Assembly: GCA_031422555.1 (NCBI GenBank)
Contig: JANPLZ010000142.1
Coordinates: forward strand, 1-7,878
Direction of reading: 5' to 3'
DNA from: JANNAT01 sp031422555
Lineage (GTDB): Bacteria > Pseudomonadota > Alphaproteobacteria > Rhodobacterales > Rhodobacteraceae
Length of the DNA stretch: 7,878 nucleotides
The notes under the pieces were generated by a model. It did no database searches, was not told where the DNA came from, and saw only the letters and a list, made by a program, of their open reading frames with translations. A program made the translations under genes and the position numbers. Shown piece by piece: positions 1 through 5,019 of the stretch (position 1 is the stretch's first letter; every line of letters begins with the position of its first letter).

Positions 1-335
1 CCCACGGCGGTGCCCATCACATAGGGCAGGCCCTGGCCGCCATAGTCCGGATCGCAGTCAAGCGCCGTCCAGCCGCCATCTTTCATCGCCGCAAACGCGG
101 CTTTGAAACCGGGCGGGGTGCGGACCACGCCGTTTTCCAACACACAGCCAATGCGATCACCAACGGCATTCAACGGGGCCAGCACGTCTGAGGCCACTTT
201 GCCCGCCTCGTCCAGCACCGCCGCGGTAAAGCCTGCGTCCAGATCGCTGTAGCCCGGCACGTCGGATGTCGTGATGGCCAGAACGTCATGCAACACGAAT
301 TGCAGGTCTTTGAGGGGGGCTACGTAGCTGGGCAT
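1..335 (-). CDS. Acyl-CoA dehydrogenase, N-terminal fragment (DmdC/FadE5-like), runs off left edge
   Basis: The visible N-terminal 111 residues begin MPSYVAPLKDLQFVLHDVL and reach DYGGQGLPYVMGTAV. The opening is typical of the roughly 600-residue acyl-CoA dehydrogenases related to DmdC and FadE5, and DYGGQGLP is the usual acyl-CoA dehydrogenase N-terminal-domain motif. Family members are FAD flavoproteins that introduce the alpha-beta double bond into an acyl-CoA; DmdC acts on methylmercaptopropionyl-CoA, others on fatty acyl-CoAs. The substrate cannot be told from this fragment. I chose the ATG at 335 because AAGGA (344-348) lies 8 bases before it; in-frame ATGs at 341 and 344 sit too close to that site. 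It lies downstream of two MerR regulators on the same strand and in the same frame as the nearer one, so co-transcription is likely. The FAD-binding and C-terminal domains are outside the window. Confidence 0.88.
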   Translation of the reverse strand, partial: MPSYVAPLKDLQFVLHDVLAITTSDVPGYSDLDAGFTAAVLDEAGKVASDVLAPLNAVGDRIGCVLENGVVRTPPGFKAAFAAMKDGGWTALDCDPDYGGQGLPYVMGTAV

Positions 336-341
336 CGGCAT

Positions 342-431
342 CATCCTTATTTTGGGTCAGGCGTCGGTGGAAGGTCTGGCGTCAGTGGAAGGTCTGGCGT
401 CGGTGGAAGATCAGGTAAAAATTTTGGGTCA
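342..431 (-). repeat. Five 18-base phased units forming the MerR-dehydrogenase spacer
   Basis: Read on the minus strand from the MerR stop codon, the spacer divides into 18-base units at 431-414, 413-396, 395-378, 377-360 and 359-342. Units 3 and 4 are AGACCTTCCACYGACGCC, unit 2 is the same except that it starts TGATCT, and units 1 and 5 both start TGACCCAAAAT. The exact 15-base repeat attttgggtcaggcg (plus strand 349-363 and 421-435) lies 72 bases apart, which is four units. Each unit is six codons, in frame with both flanking genes, and unit 1 begins with the MerR stop codon. It looks like slippage or unequal-crossover expansion of a once shorter spacer. No self-complementary structure is evident within a unit. 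Confidence 0.85.
344..348 (-). promoter_or_regulatory. Ribosome binding site that decides the dehydrogenase start
   Basis: AAGGA on the minus strand is followed by three closely spaced in-frame ATG codons (344, 341, 335). Only the last is at normal distance (8 bases), and it also gives the family-typical N-terminus MPSY. Confidence 0.6.
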
Positions 432-845
432 GGCGGCAGTTTCGCGGCGAAACGCGGCAAGGGCGGCTTCGCCTTCGGCCAGTTGCGCCTTCAGTTCGGC
501 AATTGCTGTATCAAGTTCGGACCGCTGCGATTCCATCTGCGCCAGTCGCTGGCGGGCAAGATCAAACGTGCGGGTCAGTTGCGCCTCGTTCGATCCGTTG
601 CGATCATACATATCCAACAACTGCCGGATGTCTTCGAGCGAAAAGCCAAAGCGTTTGCCGCGCAGGATCAGTTGCAAGCGCGCCCGGTCGGCGCGGGTGA
701 ACAGCCGTTTGGTGCCTTGACGGATCGGTGACAGCAACTCTTTGGATTCGTAGAACCGCAACGTGCGTGGCGTGACATCATAGTGTTCACACATCTGACG
801 GATGGTCAGCGCATCGGTGATTTCGGTGGGTCGCGGATTTGTCAT
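429..845 (-). CDS. MerR-family regulator, LiuR-like (regulator 1)
   Basis: This 138-residue protein has a MerR winged helix-turn-helix: helices around residues 14-31 (TIRQMCEHYDVTPRTLRFYE), the wing around 38-52, and LILRGKRFGFSLEDIRQLLDMYD at 59-81. A coiled-coil dimer helix follows at about 88-130. The LILRGKR.GFSL...DMYD pattern is the hallmark of LiuR-type regulators of branched-chain amino acid and fatty acid breakdown. Its only cysteine (C19) lies in the DNA-binding domain, so a metal-sensing role like MerR or CueR is unlikely. An acyl-CoA ligand is inference from the neighbours. The ATG at 845 has a weak GAGAG site about 6 bases upstream; a TTG start at 863 would add six residues. It follows a second MerR gene and precedes an acyl-CoA dehydrogenase on the same strand. 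Confidence 0.88.
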   Translation of the reverse strand: MTNPRPTEITDALTIRQMCEHYDVTPRTLRFYESKELLSPIRQGTKRLFTRADRARLQLILRGKRFGFSLEDIRQLLDMYDRNGSNEAQLTRTFDLARQRLAQMESQRSELDTAIAELKAQLAEGEAALAAFRRETAA

Positions 846-911
846 GGCACTCTCAAAGCACAAGGGTCTGTGCCGGGCTGATACTGGGTTCTGAACATAT
901 TAATAGACTGC

Positions 912-927
912 TTTACGTTTACGTAAA
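912..927. promoter_or_regulatory. Palindromic operator candidate, 7-2-7
   Basis: TTTACGTTTACGTAAA has perfect 7-base arms (TTTACGT/ACGTAAA) around TT. It lies 67 bases before the regulator 1 start, in the gap between the two MerR genes. From memory it resembles operators described for LiuR-type MerR proteins (an ACGT-nn-ACGT core). On the minus strand its left arm could serve as a -35 (TTTACG, 922-927) with AT-rich -10 options TATTAA (900-905, 16-base spacer) or TAATAT (897-902, 19-base spacer). Operator identity is well supported by symmetry and place; the exact promoter is not. Confidence 0.6.
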
Positions 928-931
928 TGTA

Positions 932-965
932 ACGTCACGTCAGTTTTCTGCTTGACGTGGTGTCA
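932..965. promoter_or_regulatory. Cluster of extra ACGT half-sites beside the main palindrome
   Basis: Beyond the two ACGT cores of the 912-927 palindrome, three more ACGT tetramers occur at 932-935, 937-940 and 955-958. The last lies within an imperfect dyad, TGAC-GTGGT-GTCA (953-965). Five ACGT in 44 bases is unusual and suggests auxiliary regulator contacts between the end of the first MerR gene and the start of the second. No factor can be named with certainty. Confidence 0.4.
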
Positions 966-980
966 GGCAAAAACCCGCGG

Positions 981-1364
981 TCAGGTCTTGGGCGGCTGGC
1001 CGATGTCGGTGGCGGCCGAGTTTCGCAACGCCCGTAAATCGGCGATGGTGGTGTCCAATTCGCTGCGTTGGCGTTCCAGATCGGCCAGTTGCCGGTCCGC
1101 CAGTTCCAGCCAGTTTTCCAACTGCGGCGTGGTGCCCTTGTTGCGGTAGATCATCAGCCACTGGCGGATTTCTTCCAGCGAAAAGCCAAATCTCCGCCCG
1201 CGCAGGATCAAGGTCATGCGCGCCACTTCGCGGGCTCCATAAAACCGCGCGCGCCCGTCTTTTTCCGGCGACAGCAGTTCAATGTATTCGTAATAGCGCA
1301 GCGTGCGCGGTGTTACATCAAAGCGCAGGCACATTTCTTTGAAACTAAGGCGGATATCTGTCAT
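981..1364 (-). CDS. MerR-family regulator, LiuR-like paralog (regulator 2)
   Basis: This 127-residue MerR protein has its helix-turn-helix at about residues 7-24 (SFKEMCLRFDVTPRTLRYYE), LILRGRRFGFSLEEIRQWLMIY at 52-73 and a C-terminal coiled coil at about 80-112 with QRSELDTTIADL. Aligned by eye it is a little over half identical to its neighbour at 429-845 across about 100 residues, so the two probably arose by tandem duplication. It departs from the LiuR pattern where the other keeps DMYD (MIYR here), and it has a shorter tail. Its only cysteine (C12) is in the DNA-binding domain, so there is no metal site. The ATG at 1364 has a strong AAGGGGGAG ribosome site at 1370-1378. It is divergent from the thioesterase pair, and both probably respond to the palindrome at 1408-1423. 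Confidence 0.87.
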   Translation of the reverse strand: MTDIRLSFKEMCLRFDVTPRTLRYYEYIELLSPEKDGRARFYGAREVARMTLILRGRRFGFSLEEIRQWLMIYRNKGTTPQLENWLELADRQLADLERQRSELDTTIADLRALRNSAATDIGQPPKT

Positions 1365-1407
1365 CAGGTCTCCCCCTTGTTACAACCTTGGTGAGAGCAG
1401 CCTAAGG

Positions 1408-1423
1408 GCAACGTAAACATTGC
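1408..1423. promoter_or_regulatory. Second 7-2-7 palindrome in the divergent MerR/thioesterase gap
   Basis: GCAACGTAAACATTGC has 7-base arms with one mismatch around AA. Its ACGT-nn-AC core and 16-base size match the palindrome at 912-927. It lies between regulator 2 (start 1364, minus) and thioesterase 1 (start 1515, plus), where one bound dimer could control both directions. It is weaker in symmetry than the first site, so the call rests on shared design and position. Confidence 0.45.
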
Positions 1424-1440
1424 GCAAGAATTGTGCGTGG

Positions 1441-1467
1441 GGCCCTTGCACATCGCCGTGCAGGGCC
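1441..1467. other. Bulged inverted repeat in the divergent promoter region
   Basis: GGCCCTTGCAC and GTGCAGGGCC pair over 10 bases with one bulged T around a six-base loop, ATCGCC. It lies 48-74 bases before the first thioesterase gene. No T-run follows on either strand, so it is not a standard terminator. It could be a leader-RNA hairpin of the thioesterase transcript or a DNA dyad for a second regulator. Confidence 0.45.
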
Positions 1468-1514
1468 GATGATGCTGGCAAAGCGGGGCTTGATAGGGCG
1501 GACAGGAACACACC

Positions 1515-1943
1515 ATGGAATCGCAAACGCTACGGAATGCGCGCCAGTTCATCGCGGCCTTGCCGCATGCGCAGGCTTTGGCGATGGATCTGGTTGAATT
1601 GGGCAGCGGCTTTGCCACCGTGACGATGCCGTGGGATGCGCGACTGGTTGGCGATCCGGCGACGGGGGTGCTGCATGGGGGTGCTGTTTCGGCCTTGATG
1701 GATACCGCCAGTGGTGCTGCGGTGATGTGTCATCCGGCAGCGCCGATGTCGACAGCCACTTTGGGCCTGCGGGTCGATTATATGCGCCCGGCCACCACCG
1801 GCCAGCCGATTACCGCCCGCGCCGTGTGCCATCATGTGACCCGCAACGTGGCCTTTGTCCGGGTCACCGCCACGGATGCAGACGAAACGCGGCCCGTGGC
1901 AATGGGCACCGGCACCTTTACGCTTGATCGCCCCGCGCCATGA
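1515..1943 (+). CDS. PaaI-family hotdog thioesterase 1 (Asp type)
   Basis: This 142-residue protein is a single hotdog domain of the PaaI/4HBT class, which hydrolyses acyl-CoA thioesters in the cytoplasm. The signature is GVLHGGAVSALMD at residues 51-63: H54-G55-G56 precedes the long helix, and D63 sits where PaaI has its catalytic aspartate. Later strands carry LGLRVDYMRPA (83-93), NVAFVRVTATD (111-121) and a typical AMGTGTFTL ending (129-137). The ATG at 1515 has an ACAGGAA site (1504-1508). Its stop overlaps the next thioesterase start in ATGA. Beside LiuR-like regulators and an acyl-CoA dehydrogenase, the likely role is clearing stalled acyl-CoA during beta-oxidation; substrate specificity is not readable. 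Confidence 0.9.
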   Translation: MESQTLRNARQFIAALPHAQALAMDLVELGSGFATVTMPWDARLVGDPATGVLHGGAVSALMDTASGAAVMCHPAAPMSTATLGLRVDYMRPATTGQPITARAVCHHVTRNVAFVRVTATDADETRPVAMGTGTFTLDRPAP

Positions 1944-2434
1944 TCGGCGCTGCGCATGAACCGGTCAAATCGGTGAAATCGCGGCGCGATCAGGCTTTGG
2001 CGGCGCTGGTGGCCGGTGTGCCCTATATCCAGTTTCTGGGTATCCGCTTTGATCGGCGCGGCGATGAGATAACGGCGCTTTTGCCGTTCGACGACAAGCT
2101 GATCGGCAATCCGATGATCCCGGCGCTGCATGGCGGGGTAACGGCGGCATTCATGGAAGTGTCCGCGATTATCGAATTGGCATGGTCAAGCCAGTGGCTG
2201 GATATGGAGGCCGGGGTATCGCAACCGATGCGCTTGCCCAAGACCATTGATTTCAACGTGGATTATCTGCGCGCAGGGCTGGCACGCGATGCCTATGCGC
2301 GCGCCGTGGTCACCCGGTCGGGCCGCAGGTTTGCGTCAGTGCAAGTGCAGGCGTGGCAAGACAACCGGGCCAAGCCCTTTGCCATGGCCTCGGCGCATTT
2401 CCTAATGCCGGAAAAGGCGGATGCGCAAGATTAA
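1940..2434 (+). CDS. PaaI-family hotdog thioesterase 2 (Glu type)
   Basis: This 164-residue protein is a second hotdog domain with about 25 extra N-terminal residues. The signature is PALHGGVTAAFME at 61-73, with H64-G65-G66, but the presumed catalytic position holds E73, not Asp. Glu at this place is the nucleophile/base in the Arthrobacter 4-hydroxybenzoyl-CoA thioesterase, so activity is plausible. A segment at 79-100 (ELAWSSQWLDMEAGVSQPMRLP) is longer than the matching loop of its partner. The conserved strand IDFNVDYLRAG (103-113) matches LRVDYMRPA in the partner. The start ATG overlaps the upstream stop (ATGA, 1940-1943) and has no ribosome site of its own, so translation probably depends on reinitiation. 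A mixed dimer or tetramer with thioesterase 1 is possible but is inference. Confidence 0.88.
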   Translation: MIGAAHEPVKSVKSRRDQALAALVAGVPYIQFLGIRFDRRGDEITALLPFDDKLIGNPMIPALHGGVTAAFMEVSAIIELAWSSQWLDMEAGVSQPMRLPKTIDFNVDYLRAGLARDAYARAVVTRSGRRFASVQVQAWQDNRAKPFAMASAHFLMPEKADAQD

Positions 2435-3210
2435 CGCCGGATAAAGGCAAACGCCGCCGATGCCGCCCAGCCCGCAACCGCGGCCATGACCAGACTGATC
2501 ACGCCATATAAAAATGGCCGCTCATGCGCCAGATTGAACAAAAACCGCTCTAACCCGGCTTTGCGCACCCCGATCAGCCGTTCTTGGGTGTCCACCACGC
2601 GGCCACCGCGCAGCAAAAACATCCGCACCCGGTAATTGCCTTCGGTCAGGTTGGCAGGCAACACAACATCAGTGCGAAACAGGGTTTCCTCAACCAGTTG
2701 CACCGAATTTTCGGCGATGCGGTAGCTGTCGTTTTGCAAACGGATGCGCTGCAGGGCCTCGACAAAATCGGGTGCGTTGCTGGCCTCGGCGCTGATGCCA
2801 ACGGCGCGGATCACTTGCGGGATGGTGATCTTGCTGCGCAGATCGTCTGTGTCGGACAAAATGGAGGCCAGCGGCCCCGAGGTGGCCACTGTGTAAAAGC
2901 TGGGGGCGGAATCAATGCGCACCGCCGCGCCATTGATCCAGATGCCCGCCACCCGTTCCTTGCGCCGGATCACCAGCGGCACCGATGGCCCTTCCACGGT
3001 GATGATCATATCCAAGGTTGTGTCGCCGGGCGTGGGGCTATCGCGCTTGACCGCGCCATAGATCAAGATTTCCGAGCCGTCGAAATTCGCGGTGATCGAC
3101 ACCCGATTTTGGCTAAGACCCGCCACGATTTTCTCGGTTGGGGTGGCCACGGCGGGCACGGCCAAGGCCAGCCCTGTCAGCACAGCGATGGCTGCGACTA
3201 CCCGGTTCAT
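2431..3210 (-). CDS. TIGR02186-family periplasmic protein with C-terminal membrane anchor
   Basis: The protein has 259 residues. A signal peptide is seen at 1-22 (hydrophobic core with AVPAVA before TPTEKIV), a beta-rich periplasmic part follows, and one membrane helix lies at about 232-256 (FLYGVISLVMAAVAGWAASAAF) before a short RR end. The size, the opening of the mature part and the pairing with a TauE/SafE permease fit the alphaproteobacterial TIGR02186/Alph_Pro_TM family, whose function is unknown. The start overlaps the TauE stop in ATGA (3207-3210) and has no ribosome site of its own, which points to coupled translation and a joint role. A part in handling the TauE-like permease's substrate in the periplasm is inference. 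Its stop interlocks with the convergent thioesterase stop in TTAA (2431-2434). Confidence 0.85.
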   Translation of the reverse strand: MNRVVAAIAVLTGLALAVPAVATPTEKIVAGLSQNRVSITANFDGSEILIYGAVKRDSPTPGDTTLDMIITVEGPSVPLVIRRKERVAGIWINGAAVRIDSAPSFYTVATSGPLASILSDTDDLRSKITIPQVIRAVGISAEASNAPDFVEALQRIRLQNDSYRIAENSVQLVEETLFRTDVVLPANLTEGNYRVRMFLLRGGRVVDTQERLIGVRKAGLERFLFNLAHERPFLYGVISLVMAAVAGWAASAAFAFIRR

Positions 3211-4133
3211 GGCAACAAACCGGGGGTGACCGAAAACAGTTCCGACGGTTGCAACAGCAGATCAAGGGCGATTTTAAGGCACACTGCCAAGACCAGAATT
3301 GCCAGCAATATCCGCAACTGTTCAGCCTTCAGCCGCACCCCAACCCGTGCGCCGATTTGCGCCCCGATCACCCCGCCGATGATCAGCAAGAATGCCAGTA
3401 GCATATCGACGGTCTGGCTGTTGATGGCATGCATGATGGTGGTAAAGCCAGTGACAAAGATGATCTGAAACAGCGATGTGCCGATCACCACTTTGGTCGG
3501 CATCCCCAACAGATAGATCATTGCGGGCACCAGAATAAACCCGCCGCCCACGCCCATGATCGCCGCCAGCACACCCACAAACGCCCCTACCGCCAAGGGC
3601 GGCAGCACCGAGATATAAAGGCCCGAGGCGCGGAACTTTGTCTTCAACGGCAGGCGATGAACCCAAGTATGGATATGTGATCTGCGCACCGGGGCCGCGC
3701 CGCCAGCCCGCCGGGCGCGCAGCATGGACCGGACGGATTCCCAAAACATCAACCCGCCGATCAGGCCAAGGAAAAGCACGTAAGACAGCTGCACAAAAAG
3801 ATCGATTTGCCCGCGGGACGTCATCCAGGCAAACACCTGCACCCCCGCGAACGACCCCACAACGCCGCCCGCCAGCAGCACCAGCCCCATACGAAAATCC
3901 ACCGCCTTGCGTTTCAGCTGCACCAGGACGCCCGAAACCGATGAGGCCACCACCTGGTTTGCGCCCGTTGCCACCGCAACGCCGGGCGGCACCCCGATGA
4001 ACAACAGCAGCGGCGTGATCAGAAATCCGCCGCCCACCCCAAACATGCCGGACAGAAATCCAACCATGCCGCCAAGCCCCAACAGCAGGAAGGCGTTGAT
4101 TGAAACCTCGGCGATGGGGAGGTAAAGTTGCAT
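3207..4133 (-). CDS. TauE/SafE-family sulfite-exporter-like permease
   Basis: This 308-residue inner-membrane protein has the internal duplication of the TauE/SafE family. GMVGFLSGMFGVGGGFLITPLL (22-43) is mirrored by GAFVGVLAAIMGVGGGFILVPAM (183-205), each followed by a helix ending in ATGANQ or GTSLFQ. A charged loop at about 137-170 (RSMLRARRAGG..RRSHIHTW) links the halves. Family members move sulfite, sulfonates or other sulfur and organic anions; the substrate here is unknown. I chose the ATG at 4133 because it gives the family-typical MQLYLPIAEVSINAF start; the open frame extends to 4379, but that part lies inside the nucleoside phosphorylase gene. No strong ribosome site is seen. It is 79 bases downstream of that gene and is coupled to the TIGR02186 gene. 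Confidence 0.9.
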   Translation of the reverse strand: MQLYLPIAEVSINAFLLLGLGGMVGFLSGMFGVGGGFLITPLLLFIGVPPGVAVATGANQVVASSVSGVLVQLKRKAVDFRMGLVLLAGGVVGSFAGVQVFAWMTSRGQIDLFVQLSYVLFLGLIGGLMFWESVRSMLRARRAGGAAPVRRSHIHTWVHRLPLKTKFRASGLYISVLPPLAVGAFVGVLAAIMGVGGGFILVPAMIYLLGMPTKVVIGTSLFQIIFVTGFTTIMHAINSQTVDMLLAFLLIIGGVIGAQIGARVGVRLKAEQLRILLAILVLAVCLKIALDLLLQPSELFSVTPGLLP

Positions 4134-4161
4134 GGCCGCAGGCCCGGGGCAAAGGGGTAAG

Positions 4162-4191
4162 ATTATTCGACGCATGCGCGTCTTTGTGCAA
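4162..4191 (-). promoter_or_regulatory. Possible promoter with a dyad in its spacer, ahead of the TauE-like gene
   Basis: On the minus strand TTGCAC (4186-4191) and AATAAT (4162-4167) are 18 bases apart, and the spacer contains the dyad GACGC-GCAT-GCGTC (4169-4182). Transcription would begin about 20 bases before the TauE-like ATG. The -10 matches five of six consensus bases, the -35 only three. The dyad alone could also be a weak 3' hairpin of the phosphorylase transcript, but only scattered T follows. Confidence 0.3.
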
Positions 4192-4212
4192 GATGTCAAA
4201 TGCTTGGCGGGC

Positions 4213-5019
4213 TTAGTGCATGTTGCGCAGAAAATGCCGAAGCACCTGTTCCAGCTTTGCCGCACCCACGGGCGCCATTGCCTTGGTATGGGCGTGGCTG
4301 ATCGACTCTGTCGAAAGGCCAGCGGCCATGTTGGTGATGGTGGAAATCGCTGCGACCCGCAGGCCAAGATAGCGCGCAAGGATCACTTCGGGCACGGTCG
4401 ACATGCCCACCGCGTCTCCGCCAAGGGTTTTGATCGCGCGAATTTCGGCGGGGGTTTCAAATGACGGGCCGGAATACCATGCATACACCCCTTCGGGCAG
4501 GGCCACACCCGTGGCATGGGCGCTGGCCCGCAAGGCGGTCCGCAGATCAGGGTCATGCGCCGCCGTCATCGGCACAAACCGCGCATCGGTTTTCTCGCCG
4601 ATCAGCGGGTTCAGGCCGGAAAAGTTGATGTGATCCGACAGCAGCATCAAATCACCGGGGGCAATATCGGCGCGCAGGCTGCCTGCCGCGTTGGTGGCGA
4701 TCAGCCTATCTGCCCCCAGCGCCTGCAATACCGCCAAGGGCAGGCGCATCGCCGCCGCATTGCCGTTTTCATAGTAATGCTCGCGCGCGCCAAACACCGC
4801 TACGCGCACACCTTCCAGATCGCCAATCACCAGATTGGGGTTATGCCCGGACACGCCGATATGCGGAAATCCCGGCAGATCGGCATAAGGGATCGCAACC
4901 CCATCGACCGCCGCCGCCAAATGCCCCAATCCCGACCCCAGGATCAGGCCCAGCGCAACGGGCGCAGACCCCGCCCGCGCACGCACTACCGCCGTGCAGT
5001 CGTCAACGTTCTTTGACAT
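4213..5019 (-). CDS. punA: Purine nucleoside phosphorylase, trimeric (type I) class
   Basis: This 268-residue cytoplasmic enzyme cleaves purine nucleosides with phosphate to a free base and (deoxy)ribose 1-phosphate. Residues matching human PNP are visible with consistent spacing: S29 in LGSGLG (27-32) and R79/H81 (AREHYYE) for phosphate, Y83, N110 in TNAAG, F187/E188 in GPSFETPAE for the base, M206-S207 in VGMSTVPE, N230 in ITN and H244. The Glu plus Asn pair fits inosine/guanosine rather than adenosine. I chose the ATG at 5019; a start at 5061 would add 14 residues (MLAKPRRRVPGASL) that lack family character and lie within the upstream permease gene. It overlaps that permease by 17 bases, so uptake and phosphorolysis are coupled. 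The symbol is by family; hexameric DeoD is a different class. Confidence 0.92.
   Translation of the reverse strand: MSKNVDDCTAVVRARAGSAPVALGLILGSGLGHLAAAVDGVAIPYADLPGFPHIGVSGHNPNLVIGDLEGVRVAVFGAREHYYENGNAAAMRLPLAVLQALGADRLIATNAAGSLRADIAPGDLMLLSDHINFSGLNPLIGEKTDARFVPMTAAHDPDLRTALRASAHATGVALPEGVYAWYSGPSFETPAEIRAIKTLGGDAVGMSTVPEVILARYLGLRVAAISTITNMAAGLSTESISHAHTKAMAPVGAAKLEQVLRHFLRNMH

Noticed and set aside
355..435. CRISPR or iteron array
   Set aside because: Units are 18 bases, directly abutting without spacers and few in number. No cas or replication gene is near.
288..731. Plus-strand open frames with GRSGVGG- or ASVEGL-type repeats
   Set aside because: The repeats are only the translation of the 18-base array, and the rest is antisense to a clear MerR gene. 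No ribosome site or domain.
846..863. TTG start of regulator 1 adding six residues (MCFESA)
   Set aside because: The ATG at 845 gives a normal MerR length and has a weak ribosome site; the extra residues show no family character.
961..990. Rho-independent terminator after regulator 2
   Set aside because: A five-T run follows CCGCGGG on the minus strand, but the only stem is about four base pairs (CCGC/GCGG) with a large loop.
2584..3468. 294-residue plus-strand open frame
   Set aside because: Antisense to the TIGR02186 and TauE-like genes; low-complexity His/Gly/Arg composition typical of a GC-rich shadow frame.
4169..4182. Intrinsic terminator of the phosphorylase gene
   Set aside because: The stem is only five base pairs with a four-base loop, and the following bases GAATAATCTTACCCC are not a T-run.
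4134..4379. N-terminal extension of the TauE-like protein by 82 residues
   Set aside because: It lies partly inside the phosphorylase gene in another frame, is not hydrophobic, and the family start MQLYLPIAEV is at 4133.
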